Of a stretch of DNA of 64,000 nucleotides, positions 29,279-37,205 are shown in pieces. Under the pieces are notes generated by a model, which did no database searches, had not been told where the DNA came from, and was given only the letters and a program-made list of their open reading frames with translations. This DNA comes from Saprospira sp. CCB-QB6 (GTDB taxonomy: Bacteria; Bacteroidota; Bacteroidia; Chitinophagales; Saprospiraceae), in NCBI RefSeq assembly GCF_028464065.1, contig NZ_CP116808.1, forward strand, positions 3,315,501-3,379,500. The letters are read 5' to 3'. The position numbers were made by a program, and so were the translations under genes. Position 1 is the stretch's first letter. Each line of letters begins with the position of its first letter.

Positions 29279-30172
29279 TTAGCGAAGCGAATCTACCTCA
29301 GCTTTTAGGGCCTTGATATACTGCTCATTTTGCATAGGGACCAAAGGCAAACGCAACTCATTTTCCATAATGCCAATGGCATTGAGCACCCATTTGATGC
29401 CAGCGGGATTGCCCTCTACAAAGAGCAAGTCAACCAATTGGCTGAGGGTGTAATGTAAAGCGCGGGCCTCCCGAAACTCATCTTCTAGACCGTGACGGAC
29501 CAATTCAGAAAAGCGAAGGGGATAGGCATTGGCCACCACCGAAATCACGCCATCGCCACCCAAGGCGATTAGCGCCAAAGTGAGGTTGTCATCGCCAGAC
29601 CAAAGGGCAAACTCCTTGGGTGCGCCCTGGATAATCTCCATAGCTTGGCCCAAATTGCCAGAAGCTTCCTTAACGCCAATAAACTGCTTGCTGGCCTTGG
29701 CCAAGCGAATACAGGTGGCTGCAGAAATATTACTGCTGGTTCGGCCAGGCACATTATAGAGAATAATGGGCAAGGGGCAATTAGCCGCAAACTCCATATA
29801 ATGCTGATAAATCCCCTCTTGACTGGGTTTGTTATAGGCTGGAGAAGCCGACAAAATAGCCGCTACCCCTTCCAAATCAATTGCTTTGAGCTCTTCGATT
29901 AGAGCTGCAGTATTATTACCTCCATAGCCCAAAACCAAGGGCACACGGCCAGCAATGGCCGTTTTGGTAAAGGCGAGTAGCGCTTTTTTCTCTTCCTTAG
30001 AAAGGGTCACCGATTCACCAGTAGTGCCCATACTCACCAAAAACTCTACCCCACCTTCAATGCAGTGGTCAATGAGTTTTTGTAGTGCGGGATAATCAAT
30101 TTGGCCATCTTTAAAGGGCGTGACCAAGGCCACACCGGTACCGCGCAATTGACGAATAAGAGAAGCGTACAT
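29279..30172 (-). CDS. dapA: 4-hydroxy-tetrahydrodipicolinate synthase
   Basis: DapA condenses pyruvate with aspartate semialdehyde in lysine and diaminopimelate synthesis. The Schiff-base lysine is in FIGVKEASG (Lys168), the catalytic tyrosine in LYNVPGRTS (Tyr139), and the N-terminal GTGVALVTPF and MGTTGESVTL motifs are present. The length of 297 residues is normal. It is the last gene of a minus-strand operon: the preceding gene ends at 30174, leaving a 1-nt gap. The product is a TIM-barrel enzyme expected in the cytoplasm. Confidence 0.97.
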   Translation of the reverse strand: MYASLIRQLRGTGVALVTPFKDGQIDYPALQKLIDHCIEGGVEFLVSMGTTGESVTLSKEEKKALLAFTKTAIAGRVPLVLGYGGNNTAALIEELKAIDLEGVAAILSASPAYNKPSQEGIYQHYMEFAANCPLPIILYNVPGRTSSNISAATCIRLAKASKQFIGVKEASGNLGQAMEIIQGAPKEFALWSGDDNLTLALIALGGDGVISVVANAYPLRFSELVRHGLEDEFREARALHYTLSQLVDLLFVEGNPAGIKWVLNAIGIMENELRLPLVPMQNEQYIKALKAEVDSLR

Positions 30173-30173
30173 G

Positions 30174-30704
30174 CTATTTTTTGTTTATGCGTTCTAAATA
30201 CTGATGAATTTCTTTGAGAAGGGCGGGCATGGGTTTTTGTCCAGGATGGACCATCAAATCAAATTGATCGGTTCGTTCCTCATCAAAAAAGCCGAGCCGC
30301 ATTTTGCTGGGGGCCGCTTGCAGCAAGAAGTCCAAAGCTAGTTGTTCTCCCGCATAAAGCGCAATCAGCAAATCATATTTTTGGCCCAAAAAAGCATCAA
30401 TTTGCTCTCCTTTAGGGACGCCAGCCCAGTTGAGCTCTTTGCGAGAAAAAGCCTCATAGGGCAGCCCTTCGGGCAGCTCATTTTCGGGCCAATAGGCTAA
30501 AAGCTGCACTTCCTTTTTCATTTTTTGCAGGTTCTTCGCATAGGCCAAAATCGCTTCTGTATTAGAGGCCGAGCTGGCATCAAACAGAATGGCTATCTTT
30601 TGCAATTGCAAAAGATTGAGGGCCTGCGGAGCGGGTTGCTGCGCCAAATGTGGTTTTAATGCTTGCTTATAGGCCATTTGCTGAAGGCCAGACTTTAATC
30701 CCAT
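30174..30704 (-). CDS. DUF6913-like protein
   Basis: This 176-residue soluble protein resembles a Bacteroidota family often found beside dapA. It has a helix near the start (LQQMAYKQALKPHLAQ), then an alpha/beta part with KIAILFDASSASNTEAIL, KKEVQLLAYWPENELP and KYDLLIALYAGEQLALDFLL. The segment MRLGFFDEERTDQFDLMV near residues 135-152 is the most distinctive. No catalytic motif is clear. The tight spacing to dapA (1 nt) and accA (5 nt) shows cotranscription, but its role is unknown. Confidence 0.75.
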   Translation of the reverse strand: MGLKSGLQQMAYKQALKPHLAQQPAPQALNLLQLQKIAILFDASSASNTEAILAYAKNLQKMKKEVQLLAYWPENELPEGLPYEAFSRKELNWAGVPKGEQIDAFLGQKYDLLIALYAGEQLALDFLLQAAPSKMRLGFFDEERTDQFDLMVHPGQKPMPALLKEIHQYLERINKK

Positions 30705-30709
30705 CCCTA

Positions 30710-31669
30710 CTATTTTTTAATCGTTTGTGTGGGGCCCATCGCGCTAAACTTCTCAATTCTTTGGGCCACCAATTCTTCGGGGCTCAATTTCTTGAGTTCG
30801 CTGATTTCTTTTTTCAAATGCTTTTTCAAGGCCTTGGCCATGGCTTCAGGCTGAATATGCGCACCGCCCAAAGGCTCTTTCACTACGCCATCAATGATAC
30901 CGAGTTCTAGGGCATCAGGAGCAGTCAATTTAAGGGCCTCCGCAGCTTCTTTCTTATAGTCAATGGTTTTCCAAAGAATGTTAGAACAAGATTCTGGCGA
31001 AATAACGGTATACCAAGTGTTTTCCAACATAAAGATGCGGTTCCCCACACCAATACCCAAGGCTCCACCAGATGCCCCTTCTCCAATGATTACGCAGATA
31101 ATCGGAACGGTCAAACGGGCCATCTCAAAGAGGTTGCGAGCAATGGCCTCGGCCTGTCCGCGATCTTCCGCCTCAATACCCGGAAATGCACCGGGGGTGT
31201 CAATCAAACAAACGATAGGCATATTAAAACGCTCTGCCGTCTTGAATAGACGTAAGGCCTTGCGATAGCCCTCTGGGTTGGGCATACCAAAATTGCGGTA
31301 CTGACGCGCTTTGGTGTCGGCCCCTTTTTGATGGCCCACAAACATCACCGTCATATTGTCCAAACGACCTACACCGCCAACAATCGCCTTATCATCACGG
31401 AAACAACGGTCGCCCTGCATCTCTACAAAGCGGCTACACATCATCTCAATATAAGAAAGGGTGTAAGGACGCTTGGGATGGCGAGAAAGCTGTACCCGCT
31501 GCCAACCCGTTAGGTTGTTATAAATTTTGCGACGCAAAGTAGATTGCAATTTCTCCAACTTCGCTACCTGCTCCTCAATTTCTTCTTCGGTCAGGTCTTG
31601 GCGTTCGCGGAGCGCCTCCATTTTATTATGTAGTTCTTCTAGGGGTTGTTCAAAATCTAGAAATACCAT
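30710..31669 (-). CDS. accA: Acetyl-CoA carboxylase carboxyltransferase subunit alpha
   Basis: AccA with AccD transfers the carboxyl group from biotin to acetyl-CoA, the committed step of fatty acid synthesis. Signatures are [65 protein letters not shown] and [17 protein letters not shown]. The 319-residue length is normal. AccD and the biotin carrier are not in this window. It heads the accA-DUF6913-dapA operon, with 39 nt to the gene in front. Confidence 0.97.
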   Translation of the reverse strand: MVFLDFEQPLEELHNKMEALRERQDLTEEEIEEQVAKLEKLQSTLRRKIYNNLTGWQRVQLSRHPKRPYTLSYIEMMCSRFVEMQGDRCFRDDKAIVGGVGRLDNMTVMFVGHQKGADTKARQYRNFGMPNPEGYRKALRLFKTAERFNMPIVCLIDTPGAFPGIEAEDRGQAEAIARNLFEMARLTVPIICVIIGEGASGGALGIGVGNRIFMLENTWYTVISPESCSNILWKTIDYKKEAAEALKLTAPDALELGIIDGVVKEPLGGAHIQPEAMAKALKKHLKKEISELKKLSPEELVAQRIEKFSAMGPTQTIKK

Positions 31670-31708
31670 AAGCTCTGGTTTTATTACACTATTGAATGGC
31701 CCGAAGGC

Positions 31709-32176
31709 TTATAAGATAGATGAAGGAGGCAAAATCAACTCCTCCACCAACACGGTCCCCGTACAAATGGCCTCTAGGCTCATTGATTCGGGCTGTTGTT
31801 TTTGCTGCCAGTAGGCATGCGCTCGTTCCAAAATATCGGGATAGGGGAGACCATCTGCCCGCAAAAGCTCCATTTCCGCCACAAAAGGCTGAGCATCTTC
31901 TGCTAAGCGAACACTATAAATATAAGATTGATAATGGTCCTGATTGGCCCAAAAAGCCTTGGCCGTCGTCAAATCAGTAAACAAAAAAACAGCCTTAAAG
32001 CGAGATGGCGCCTGGGGGTAATATCGCTGCCGAATGTCTTCAAATATCTCTTCTTTGAGGTAGCTGCCATAGGCCGCCTTTAAAAAATCATCACGGCGAA
32101 TCCGCTCCCCATATACTCCCCGAGTCAATTGACTACCAGCTCGGATTTCTCTTTTTGATAAATGATACATCAACAT
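31709..32176 (-). CDS. Hypothetical protein, possibly DUF2441-like
   Basis: This 155-residue protein begins MLMYHLSKREIRAGSQLTRG (the second Met is an equally good start). The pattern of an early strand, a FLFTDLTTAKAFW segment at about 68-80 and YIYSVRLAEDAQPFVAEMELL recalls ADP-ribosyltransferase-like or DUF2441 proteins, which respond to a short N-terminal YHxS/T. This is a tentative pattern match. The codon use is like that of its neighbours, and it sits 39 nt ahead of accA on the same strand. Confidence 0.65.
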   Translation of the reverse strand: MLMYHLSKREIRAGSQLTRGVYGERIRRDDFLKAAYGSYLKEEIFEDIRQRYYPQAPSRFKAVFLFTDLTTAKAFWANQDHYQSYIYSVRLAEDAQPFVAEMELLRADGLPYPDILERAHAYWQQKQQPESMSLEAICTGTVLVEELILPPSSIL

Positions 32177-32257
32177 AATTGGGCATTTTTGGCTCGCACA
32201 AAGCTAAGAAGAATATTTATTTTTTTCCAGCTTCCCTTTGCTTCTTCTGCTTTTTTT

Positions 32258-32429
32258 GGGGCCTCCGCAGCAAAGCTGCGGCGCTACGTTCCGCAGCTCG
32301 CTGTTACTTGCTTCGCTGCGTCGGCTCCCGTTGGTCGGGTCGCTCGGCCCTTCGCAGGCTTTGCCTGCTCGGTCTGGCCTGACGGCCACTGCTACACATC
32401 GCTAGGCCTGCGGCGGCTTCGCCGCCTGT
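32258..32429 (+). repeat. Mosaic hairpin repeat copy 12 (type B)
   Basis: Modules are CCGCAGCAAAGCTGCGG, an extra GTTACTTGCTTCGCTGCGTCG and TCCCGTTGGTCGGG insert, GCAGGCTTTGCCTGC and GGCGGCTTCGCCGCC. It is the first repeat at the edge of the accessory region. Confidence 0.85.
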
Positions 32430-32445
32430 AGGACCCAATAAGGAA

Positions 32446-32475
32446 AGGTCCAAAACTTAGGTTTTGGGCCTTTTT
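32446..32475 (+). terminator. Orphan plus-strand terminator after repeat copy 12
   Basis: GGTCCAAAAC pairs with GTTTTGGGCC around TTAG and is followed by TTTTT. No plus-strand gene lies upstream; the preceding genes are all on the minus strand. It could end a transcript that starts in or before the repeat. Confidence 0.6.
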
Positions 32476-32484
32476 CTGTTCTGG

Positions 32485-32745
32485 AGGGCTACTTTTAGCC
32501 ATCGGGAGGGGGACACTTACCCCTCTGGAGGATTTCCCATACCCATCAGAACGGGGTACTCTAGCCATCCGAAGGGGTACAGTAGCCCTCCAGAAGACTA
32601 CTCCTACTCATCAGGAGCATTTCTAGACCTCCAAGCGAGGGGCTCTCCTAGTCCTCTATAGGGGCTGGGCAAATCCTCCAGAGCAGTCCTCCTACTCATC
32701 AGGAGCATTCTTCTACCTAAAGAGGAGGACTTGGGCTAGTCATCG
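32485..32745. repeat. Degenerate 20-25 bp tandem repeats
   Basis: About a dozen imperfect units follow the theme GAGGGGNACTNNTAGCCATCC. The exact 19-mer CCTACTCATCAGGAGCATT occurs at 32603-32621 and again at 32691-32709. An open frame through the region encodes a Ser/Tyr/Pro-rich peptide but has no coding character. Confidence 0.6.
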
Positions 32746-32795
32746 GCAGGACTTGAACTGAGACTGTTTAAAATTTTGTGTGCGCCCTTTCCTGC

Positions 32796-32960
32796 GCCTA
32801 GGGACAAGCCCCTAGGCTAACTTTTTCAGACAGCCCTCTAAAGAGGGCCTTTGGAGAAGGACCTGCTCTGCAATAACTACTTAGCAAGGCCGTTTATATG
32901 AACCTTTGAGGCCCTTTAGAGCTGACTCCATTTGATTAGCCTAGGGGCTTGTCCCTAGGC
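32796..32960 (+). mobile_element. MITE-like element, copy 1
   Basis: The 165-bp element has terminal inverted repeats of about 24 bp: GCCTAGGGACAAGCCCCTAG at the left and its complement at the right. The interior includes CAGCCCTCTAAAGAGGGCC and CTTAGCAAGGCC. A second copy in the opposite orientation is at 44294-44461. No transposase is encoded. The region 32961-33246 is AT-rich, with a weak copy of the CGAACAAGG...GTTCGC repeat near 33080-33120 and the conserved upstream block of the lipoprotein genes. Confidence 0.7.
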
Positions 32961-33246
32961 AGCAGGATAAAATAACGTTTTATTAGTCCCTCAACTTTCT
33001 CTTGGGATTTTTGAAAAAAAAGAGGTGAAGAAAAAGCCTTTTAAGGGCTGGGCGGTTTGGGGTCTTTAGAAACAAGAAAAGCGAACAAGGATTTTCTCCC
33101 TCAGTTCGCTCAGGCTTGCAGGTCTATGCAAAGAGCGGACTAAAGCCCTTCTTTGCTTTCTATTACCCCCCATTGGCTACACTAGAGCAAAGCAATAGGG
33201 GAAACCAAATAAATGAGCATCTTGAGATATAAAATAGATGCTTTTT

Positions 33247-33825
33247 ATGAAAAAGAAGAACTACCGCTCATATCAACTGGCTCTAGTTGGCTTGCTGCTT
33301 TTGCTGCAATATTCTTGCGCTATTTGTTCTGCTAAGAGAACAGCTAGAGGAAATGTCATTCCTAAAAAGTTTAAAGATTGGTATGTGACTAAAGCAGAGG
33401 ACCTTTACCCTAAAGATTTGATAGATACAACTGCGATTTATTATACATGTCATGATCCAGCTATTTATGATCCACCAAAATGTTATTTTCATCGTTTTTT
33501 TGCAGACGGTAAGCTGTATAGTAGTACAGCACTAGACAGTGACAGTCTAAATAATGAGGTGGCCAATAATATGGTTGATGGCTATACTGGTTATTATTTA
33601 ATTAAAGATGGGGAGTTAATTATCAAAACTTATGACTACGCTTATTGTGGATTCTATATCATAGAATGGGCAAAAATATTTGAGGATAGAATAGTGATAT
33701 ATAAAGCAGGGACTTCTTCTTCAATAGAACATGATTACTACCCTAATTCAAGTTCTGCTGAAGAGATAAATAGGGTATACTACAAACTAGATGTTGGTGA
33801 ATTATACAGCCAGCCAGATTGGTAG
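33247..33825 (+). CDS. Tandem lipoprotein paralog 1
   Basis: This 192-residue protein begins MKKKNYRSYQLALVGLLLLL with a cysteine at about residue 24 (QYSC), which suits lipidation. The start at 33247 is preferred to the ATG at 33238 because copy 2 has only this start. I do not recognise the family. The mature part is rich in Tyr, Asp and Lys, with WYVTKAEDLYPKDL, FADGKLYSSTALDS, GYTGYYLIKDGELIIK and the end LYSQPDW, a small beta-rich domain. It is the most divergent of three copies and carries an extra Ser-Asp in TALDSDSLNNE. Confidence 0.8.
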   Translation: MKKKNYRSYQLALVGLLLLLQYSCAICSAKRTARGNVIPKKFKDWYVTKAEDLYPKDLIDTTAIYYTCHDPAIYDPPKCYFHRFFADGKLYSSTALDSDSLNNEVANNMVDGYTGYYLIKDGELIIKTYDYAYCGFYIIEWAKIFEDRIVIYKAGTSSSIEHDYYPNSSSAEEINRVYYKLDVGELYSQPDW

Positions 33826-33840
33826 TTGGTTTTTAAGCGA

Positions 33841-33875
33841 GGCCTCCCGCCGAAGGCGGGCGCTACGCTTTGGGG
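33841..33875 (+). repeat. Hairpin repeat fragment after paralog 1
   Basis: Only the first stem GGCCTCCCGCCGAAGGCGGG and CGCTACGCTTTGGGG remain. The same fragment follows paralog 2 at 34574-34609, so it was part of the duplicated unit. Confidence 0.7.
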
Positions 33876-33987
33876 ATACAAAGAGCGGACTAATGCTTTC
33901 TATTACCTCCCATTGGCTACACTAGAGCAAAGCAATAGGGGAAACCAAATAAATGAGCATCTTGAGATATAAAATAGATGCTTTTTT

Positions 33988-34560
33988 ATGAAAAAGAAGA
34001 ACTACCGCTCATATCAACTTGTCCTAGTTGGCTTGCTGCTTTTGCTGCAATATTCTTGCGCTATTTGTTCTGCTAAGAGAACAGCTGGAGGAAATGTTAT
34101 TCCTAAAAAGTTTAAAGGTTGGTATGTGACCAAAGCAGAGGACCTTTACCCTAAAGATTTGATAGATACAACTGCGATCTATTATATATGTGAAGACCCA
34201 GATGCTTATGATCCACCAAGATGTCATTTTATGCGTTTTTTTGCAGACGGTAAGCTGTATAGTAGTACAGCACTAGACAGTCTAAATAATGAGGTGGCCA
34301 ATAATATGGTTAATGGCTATACTGGTTATTATTTAATTAAAGATGGGGAGCTAATTATCAAAACTTATGACTATGCGTATTGTGGATATTATGTCATAGG
34401 CTGGGCAAAAATATTTGAGGATAGAATAGTGGTATACAAAATAAAAACTTATTCTTCGTCAAGAGTTGATTACTACCCTGATTCAAGCTATGCTAAAGAG
34501 CGAAACGATGTATATTACAAACTAGATGTTGGTGAATTATATAGCCAGCCAGATTGGTAG
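33988..34560 (+). CDS. Tandem lipoprotein paralog 2 (mosaic)
   Basis: This 190-residue protein repeats paralog 1 at a spacing of 741 bp. Its N-terminal part (MKKKNYRSYQLVLVGLLLLL, CSAKRTAGGN, VIPKKFKGWYV) is close to paralog 1. From base 34129 to about 34572 it appears identical to paralog 3. It is therefore a mosaic, most simply made by gene conversion or unequal crossing-over. The unit includes about 110 bp upstream with ACTAGAGCAAAGCAATAGG and GAGCATCTTGAGATATAAA, which may hold a shared promoter. Confidence 0.8.
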   Translation: MKKKNYRSYQLVLVGLLLLLQYSCAICSAKRTAGGNVIPKKFKGWYVTKAEDLYPKDLIDTTAIYYICEDPDAYDPPRCHFMRFFADGKLYSSTALDSLNNEVANNMVNGYTGYYLIKDGELIIKTYDYAYCGYYVIGWAKIFEDRIVVYKIKTYSSSRVDYYPDSSYAKERNDVYYKLDVGELYSQPDW

Positions 34561-34573
34561 TTGGTTTTAAGCT

Positions 34574-34609
34574 GGGCCTCCTGCCGAAGGCGGGCGCTAC
34601 GCTTTGGGG
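34574..34609 (+). repeat. Hairpin repeat fragment after paralog 2
   Basis: It reads GGGCCTCCTGCCGAAGGCGG and GCGCTACGCTTTGGGG, nearly the same as the fragment after paralog 1. It marks the boundary of the duplicated unit. Confidence 0.7.
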
Positions 34610-34721
34610 ATACAAAGAGCGAACTAAAGTTTTCTATTACACCCCATTAGCTACACTAGAGCAAAAGCAATGGGGGAAACTAAATAAATGAGCATCTTGA
34701 GATATAAAATAGATGCTTTTC

Positions 34722-35294
34722 ATGAAAAAGAAGAACTACCGCTCATATCAACTGGCCCTAGTTGGCTTGCTGCTTTTGCTACAATATTCTTGTGTTATTT
34801 GTCCTGCAACGACTACAGCTAAAGGAAATCAAATTCCCCGAAAGCTTAAGGATTGGTATGTAACCAAAGCAGAGGACCTTTACCCTAAAGATTTGATAGA
34901 TACAACTGCGATCTATTATATATGTGAAGACCCAGATGCTTATGATCCACCAAGATGTCATTTTATGCGTTTTTTTGCAGACGGTAAGCTGTATAGTAGT
35001 ACAGCACTAGACAGTCTAAATAATGAGGTGGCCAATAATATGGTTAATGGCTATACTGGTTATTATTTAATTAAAGATGGGGAGCTAATTATCAAAACTT
35101 ATGACTATGCGTATTGTGGATATTATGTCATAGGCTGGGCAAAAATATTTGAGGATAGAATAGTGGTATACAAAATAAAAACTTATTCTTCGTCAAGAGT
35201 TGATTACTACCCTGATTCAAGCTATGCTAAAGAGCGAAACGATGTATATTACAAACTAGATGTTGGTGAATTATATAGCCAGCCAGATTGGTAG
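34722..35294 (+). CDS. Tandem lipoprotein paralog 3
   Basis: This 190-residue copy lies 734 bp after paralog 2. Its signal and early mature region differ (QYSCVICPATTTAKGN, QIPRKLKDWYV), while everything after about residue 47 matches paralog 2. The concentration of differences just behind the lipid anchor, with a near-constant body, could reflect diversifying selection or simply older divergence outside the converted tract. The gene is followed by a longer hairpin-repeat piece. Confidence 0.8.
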   Translation: MKKKNYRSYQLALVGLLLLLQYSCVICPATTTAKGNQIPRKLKDWYVTKAEDLYPKDLIDTTAIYYICEDPDAYDPPRCHFMRFFADGKLYSSTALDSLNNEVANNMVNGYTGYYLIKDGELIIKTYDYAYCGYYVIGWAKIFEDRIVVYKIKTYSSSRVDYYPDSSYAKERNDVYYKLDVGELYSQPDW

Positions 35295-35306
35295 TTGGTT
35301 TTAAGC

Positions 35307-35404
35307 GGGGCCTCCCACCTTCGGCGGGCGGTTACTCCCGTTGGTTGTCGAACTGCGGCTTTCAGCCTTGTTGTGGCCAGTCGCTTCGCTCCTTCTAGAC
35401 GCAG
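35307..35404 (+). repeat. Truncated hairpin repeat after paralog 3
   Basis: It begins GGGGCCTCCCACCTTCGGCG, continues with the GTCGAACTGCGGC and TTTCAGCCTTGTTGTG module also found inverted in copies 4 and 9, and stops at GCTTCGCTCC. From 35405 to 35600 I see a GATGGTTTTAACCATCGGCC hairpin at about 35430-35450 and otherwise AT-rich sequence. Confidence 0.65.
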
Positions 35405-35600
35405 GAAATTAGTCCTGTTAGTTATGGGCCGATGGTTTTAACCATCGGCCCATTTTTATTGCGTTTAGTATGGCCGCTTTGGTTGCTGTGGGTTTCAACC
35501 TACAGGTATATATATCCATCCTACAGGCTGTTGTAGATGCTGTACAGTTTGTTGATAGTTAGATATCTCATCCAGGGCAAATCAATTACTTTTGAACATT

Positions 35601-35735
35601 ATGTTCCTTACTAAGGAATTAAATGGAGTAATTAGGATTAAATTTAGAGCAAGGATACCAGGATGGTTTTCTACATACAAAGATCGTGATTTGATAGGGG
35701 GGAATCCACTTGGTGTCCCGTTGTTAAACAACTAG
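35601..35735 (+). CDS. Small ORF or C-terminal remnant before the AT-rich secreted gene
   Basis: An ATG at 35601 opens a 44-codon frame ending at TAG 35733-35735, directly against the GTG of the next ORF. It reads MFLTKELNGVIRIKFRAR, then IPGWFSTYKDRDLIGGNP and LGVPLLNN. The frame is open back to 35559. The composition looks protein-like and could be the end of a larger decayed gene, for example a toxin or surface protein C-terminus. I cannot assign it. Confidence 0.35.
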   Translation: MFLTKELNGVIRIKFRARIPGWFSTYKDRDLIGGNPLGVPLLNN

Positions 35736-35741
35736 GTGGAA

Positions 35742-36470
35742 ATGAAAAGAGTAACATTAACTATTAACTTAATAATATTAAATATTGCTATAGTAATGGG
35801 ACAAGTATATAATCAGTTTAGCATACCTCAAAACTTATGTGGAGTCGAAGGTCTTATGGTATTTTATGATCTTAATCAGCATCAATATAAATTAAGATAT
35901 GTGGATGAGAGTGTTTTAGAGGAAGGTGATTTTTCAATGATGACCAGAAGGTTTGGAGATTGTCAAAATGAGATAAGAAATTATATTTCCACAAATTTAA
36001 TTAGTATTGAATATTCAAGGACAAACTATTTAAATTGTGAGGCACTTATTAATGGAGATCTTGAAGAATTTTTTATTGAAATAAGTTCTAGTTTTATTGA
36101 TAATGAGCCATTCAGAATCGATGATCTAGAGGAATATGATAAATTTCTTAATTTGCTCTCCGCCGAGGAGAGGATGGACTATGAACTGAAAATCGTAAAA
36201 GCATTCATTTTTTATGCAAAAGAAAATTATGATAATGAAGTTGAGTTGAGGAAGACGTATAATTTTTTAAAAGAGGATTATTATGAATTTATTTTAATAA
36301 CCAAGAATGGAGAATTTGATCTTAGCTCAATTGTTTTTAGAATTCTTTTTCCTGATTATGATCGAGATCATTTTGACTCAAAAGAAGAAGTTGTTGTTGA
36401 ATTGAAATCTATTAAAGATTATATAGACTATTGTAGTTCAGATAGATTTTTTAAAATATCACATGACTAA
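35742..36470 (+). CDS. AT-rich secreted hypothetical protein
   Basis: This 242-residue protein starts MKRVTLTINLIILNIAIVMG, a probable signal peptide ending near GQVYN. The GTG at 35736 is an alternative start. The body is acidic and rich in Asp, Glu, Tyr, Asn and Ile, with LEEYDKFLNLLSAEERMDYE and SKEEVVVELKSIKDYI. I recognise no domain. Base composition and codon use (many AAT, GAT, TTT, ATT) are clearly more AT-rich than the housekeeping genes, which suggests transfer. It stands alone with the small ORF in front. Confidence 0.7.
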   Translation: MKRVTLTINLIILNIAIVMGQVYNQFSIPQNLCGVEGLMVFYDLNQHQYKLRYVDESVLEEGDFSMMTRRFGDCQNEIRNYISTNLISIEYSRTNYLNCEALINGDLEEFFIEISSSFIDNEPFRIDDLEEYDKFLNLLSAEERMDYELKIVKAFIFYAKENYDNEVELRKTYNFLKEDYYEFILITKNGEFDLSSIVFRILFPDYDRDHFDSKEEVVVELKSIKDYIDYCSSDRFFKISHD

Positions 36471-36551
36471 GTCTAGTTCGCTTATTTGGGGAAACTTAGG
36501 GAAATAGGTGTTCATCCGTACTAGTTACCCCATCTGTATTGATTGGCAGTT

Positions 36552-36681
36552 GGGGCCTTCCGCCTTTGGCGGGCGCTACGTTTCGGGGCTCGCTGCTCGC
36601 TCGGCCCTGCGCAGGCTGCGCCCGCTTGGTCTGGCCTACGGCCACCCCTGCACATCGCTAGGCCTGCGGCCCTACGGGCCT
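36552..36681 (+). repeat. Mosaic hairpin repeat copy 13 (type B)
   Basis: Modules are CCGCCTTTGGCGGG, GCAGGCTGCGCCCGC (imperfect), GGCCTACGGCC and GGCCCTACGGGCC. It is followed at once by the two-hairpin element at 36692. Confidence 0.85.
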
Positions 36682-36691
36682 GCTATATGGA

Positions 36692-36762
36692 CTGTAGGTT
36701 GAAACCTACAGCCAATTAACGAATGCATTTTTGTGTTTAATGGAGGGTTGAAACCCTCCACA
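36692..36762. repeat. Two-hairpin element, short version
   Basis: CTGTAGGTTGAAACCTACAG and TGGAGGGTTGAAACCCTCCA flank an AT-rich middle in place of the central stem seen at 19083-19160. Confidence 0.65.
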
Positions 36763-36810
36763 AATAAACATTTTAGCCCTTCTTTGCTGATGGAGCCTAG
36801 TGGAACAGCA

Positions 36811-36868
36811 AATCCCCTCGAATGAGGGGATGGCGATTTTTCGATAGCCTAGGGCCTTGGCCCTAGGG
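36811..36868 (+). repeat. Double palindrome, copy 1
   Basis: AATCCCCTCGAATGAGGGGAT is followed by ATAGCCTAGGGCCTTGGCCC and TAGG. The inverted counterpart is at 43180-43234. The stretch 36869-37027 adds only an AGAGGATTTTAATCCTCT hairpin near 36945. Confidence 0.6.
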
Positions 36869-37027
36869 TTCCTATGAAATTTATGGGGGAGAAAAAAACA
36901 AAATCAAACTACCGAAGAAAAATAACCCTTGTTCAAAGCGGTAGAGGATTTTAATCCTCTCCGCACTATAGATGTAGAATGGGGTTGTTGTATGGCTGCT
37001 GGTTTCAACCTGCAGCCACAGCTAGCA

Positions 37028-37150
37028 GGGCCGCAGGCCTAGGGGCCTGCAAGGGTGCCGCGTAGCGGCAGACCCAGCCAGCTTGCTGGCGCAGGGCCGA
37101 GCAGACCTGCGAGCCCTGCAAGGGCCCGGCCGCCGAAGGCGGCAGGCCCC
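37028..37150 (-). repeat. Mosaic hairpin repeat copy 14 (inverted)
   Basis: Modules are GCCGCGTAGCGGC, CCAGCCAGCTTGCTGGC and GCCGCCGAAGGCGGC. The gene-side boundary GGCAGGCCCC is type C while the middle is type B, so this is a hybrid. Confidence 0.75.
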
Positions 37151-37160
37151 AAAAAACAAA

Positions 37161-37193
37161 AAAAAAGAGCCACCGAAAAAACGGCAGCTCTAG
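37161..37193 (-). terminator. Terminator of the M3 peptidase gene
   Basis: On the minus strand AGAGCTGCCG pairs with CGGTGGCTCT around TTTTTT, followed by a long T run. Confidence 0.7.
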
Positions 37194-37205
37194 TTCAGTC
37201 ATTAT

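Noticed and set aside
32464-32661. 65-residue Ser/Tyr/Pro-rich ORF
   Set aside because: It follows from degenerate DNA repeats and starts inside the orphan terminator stem; no coding pattern.
33247-35294. Toxin-immunity array
   Set aside because: The three genes are full-length paralogs with lipoprotein signals; no toxin domain or partner gene was seen.
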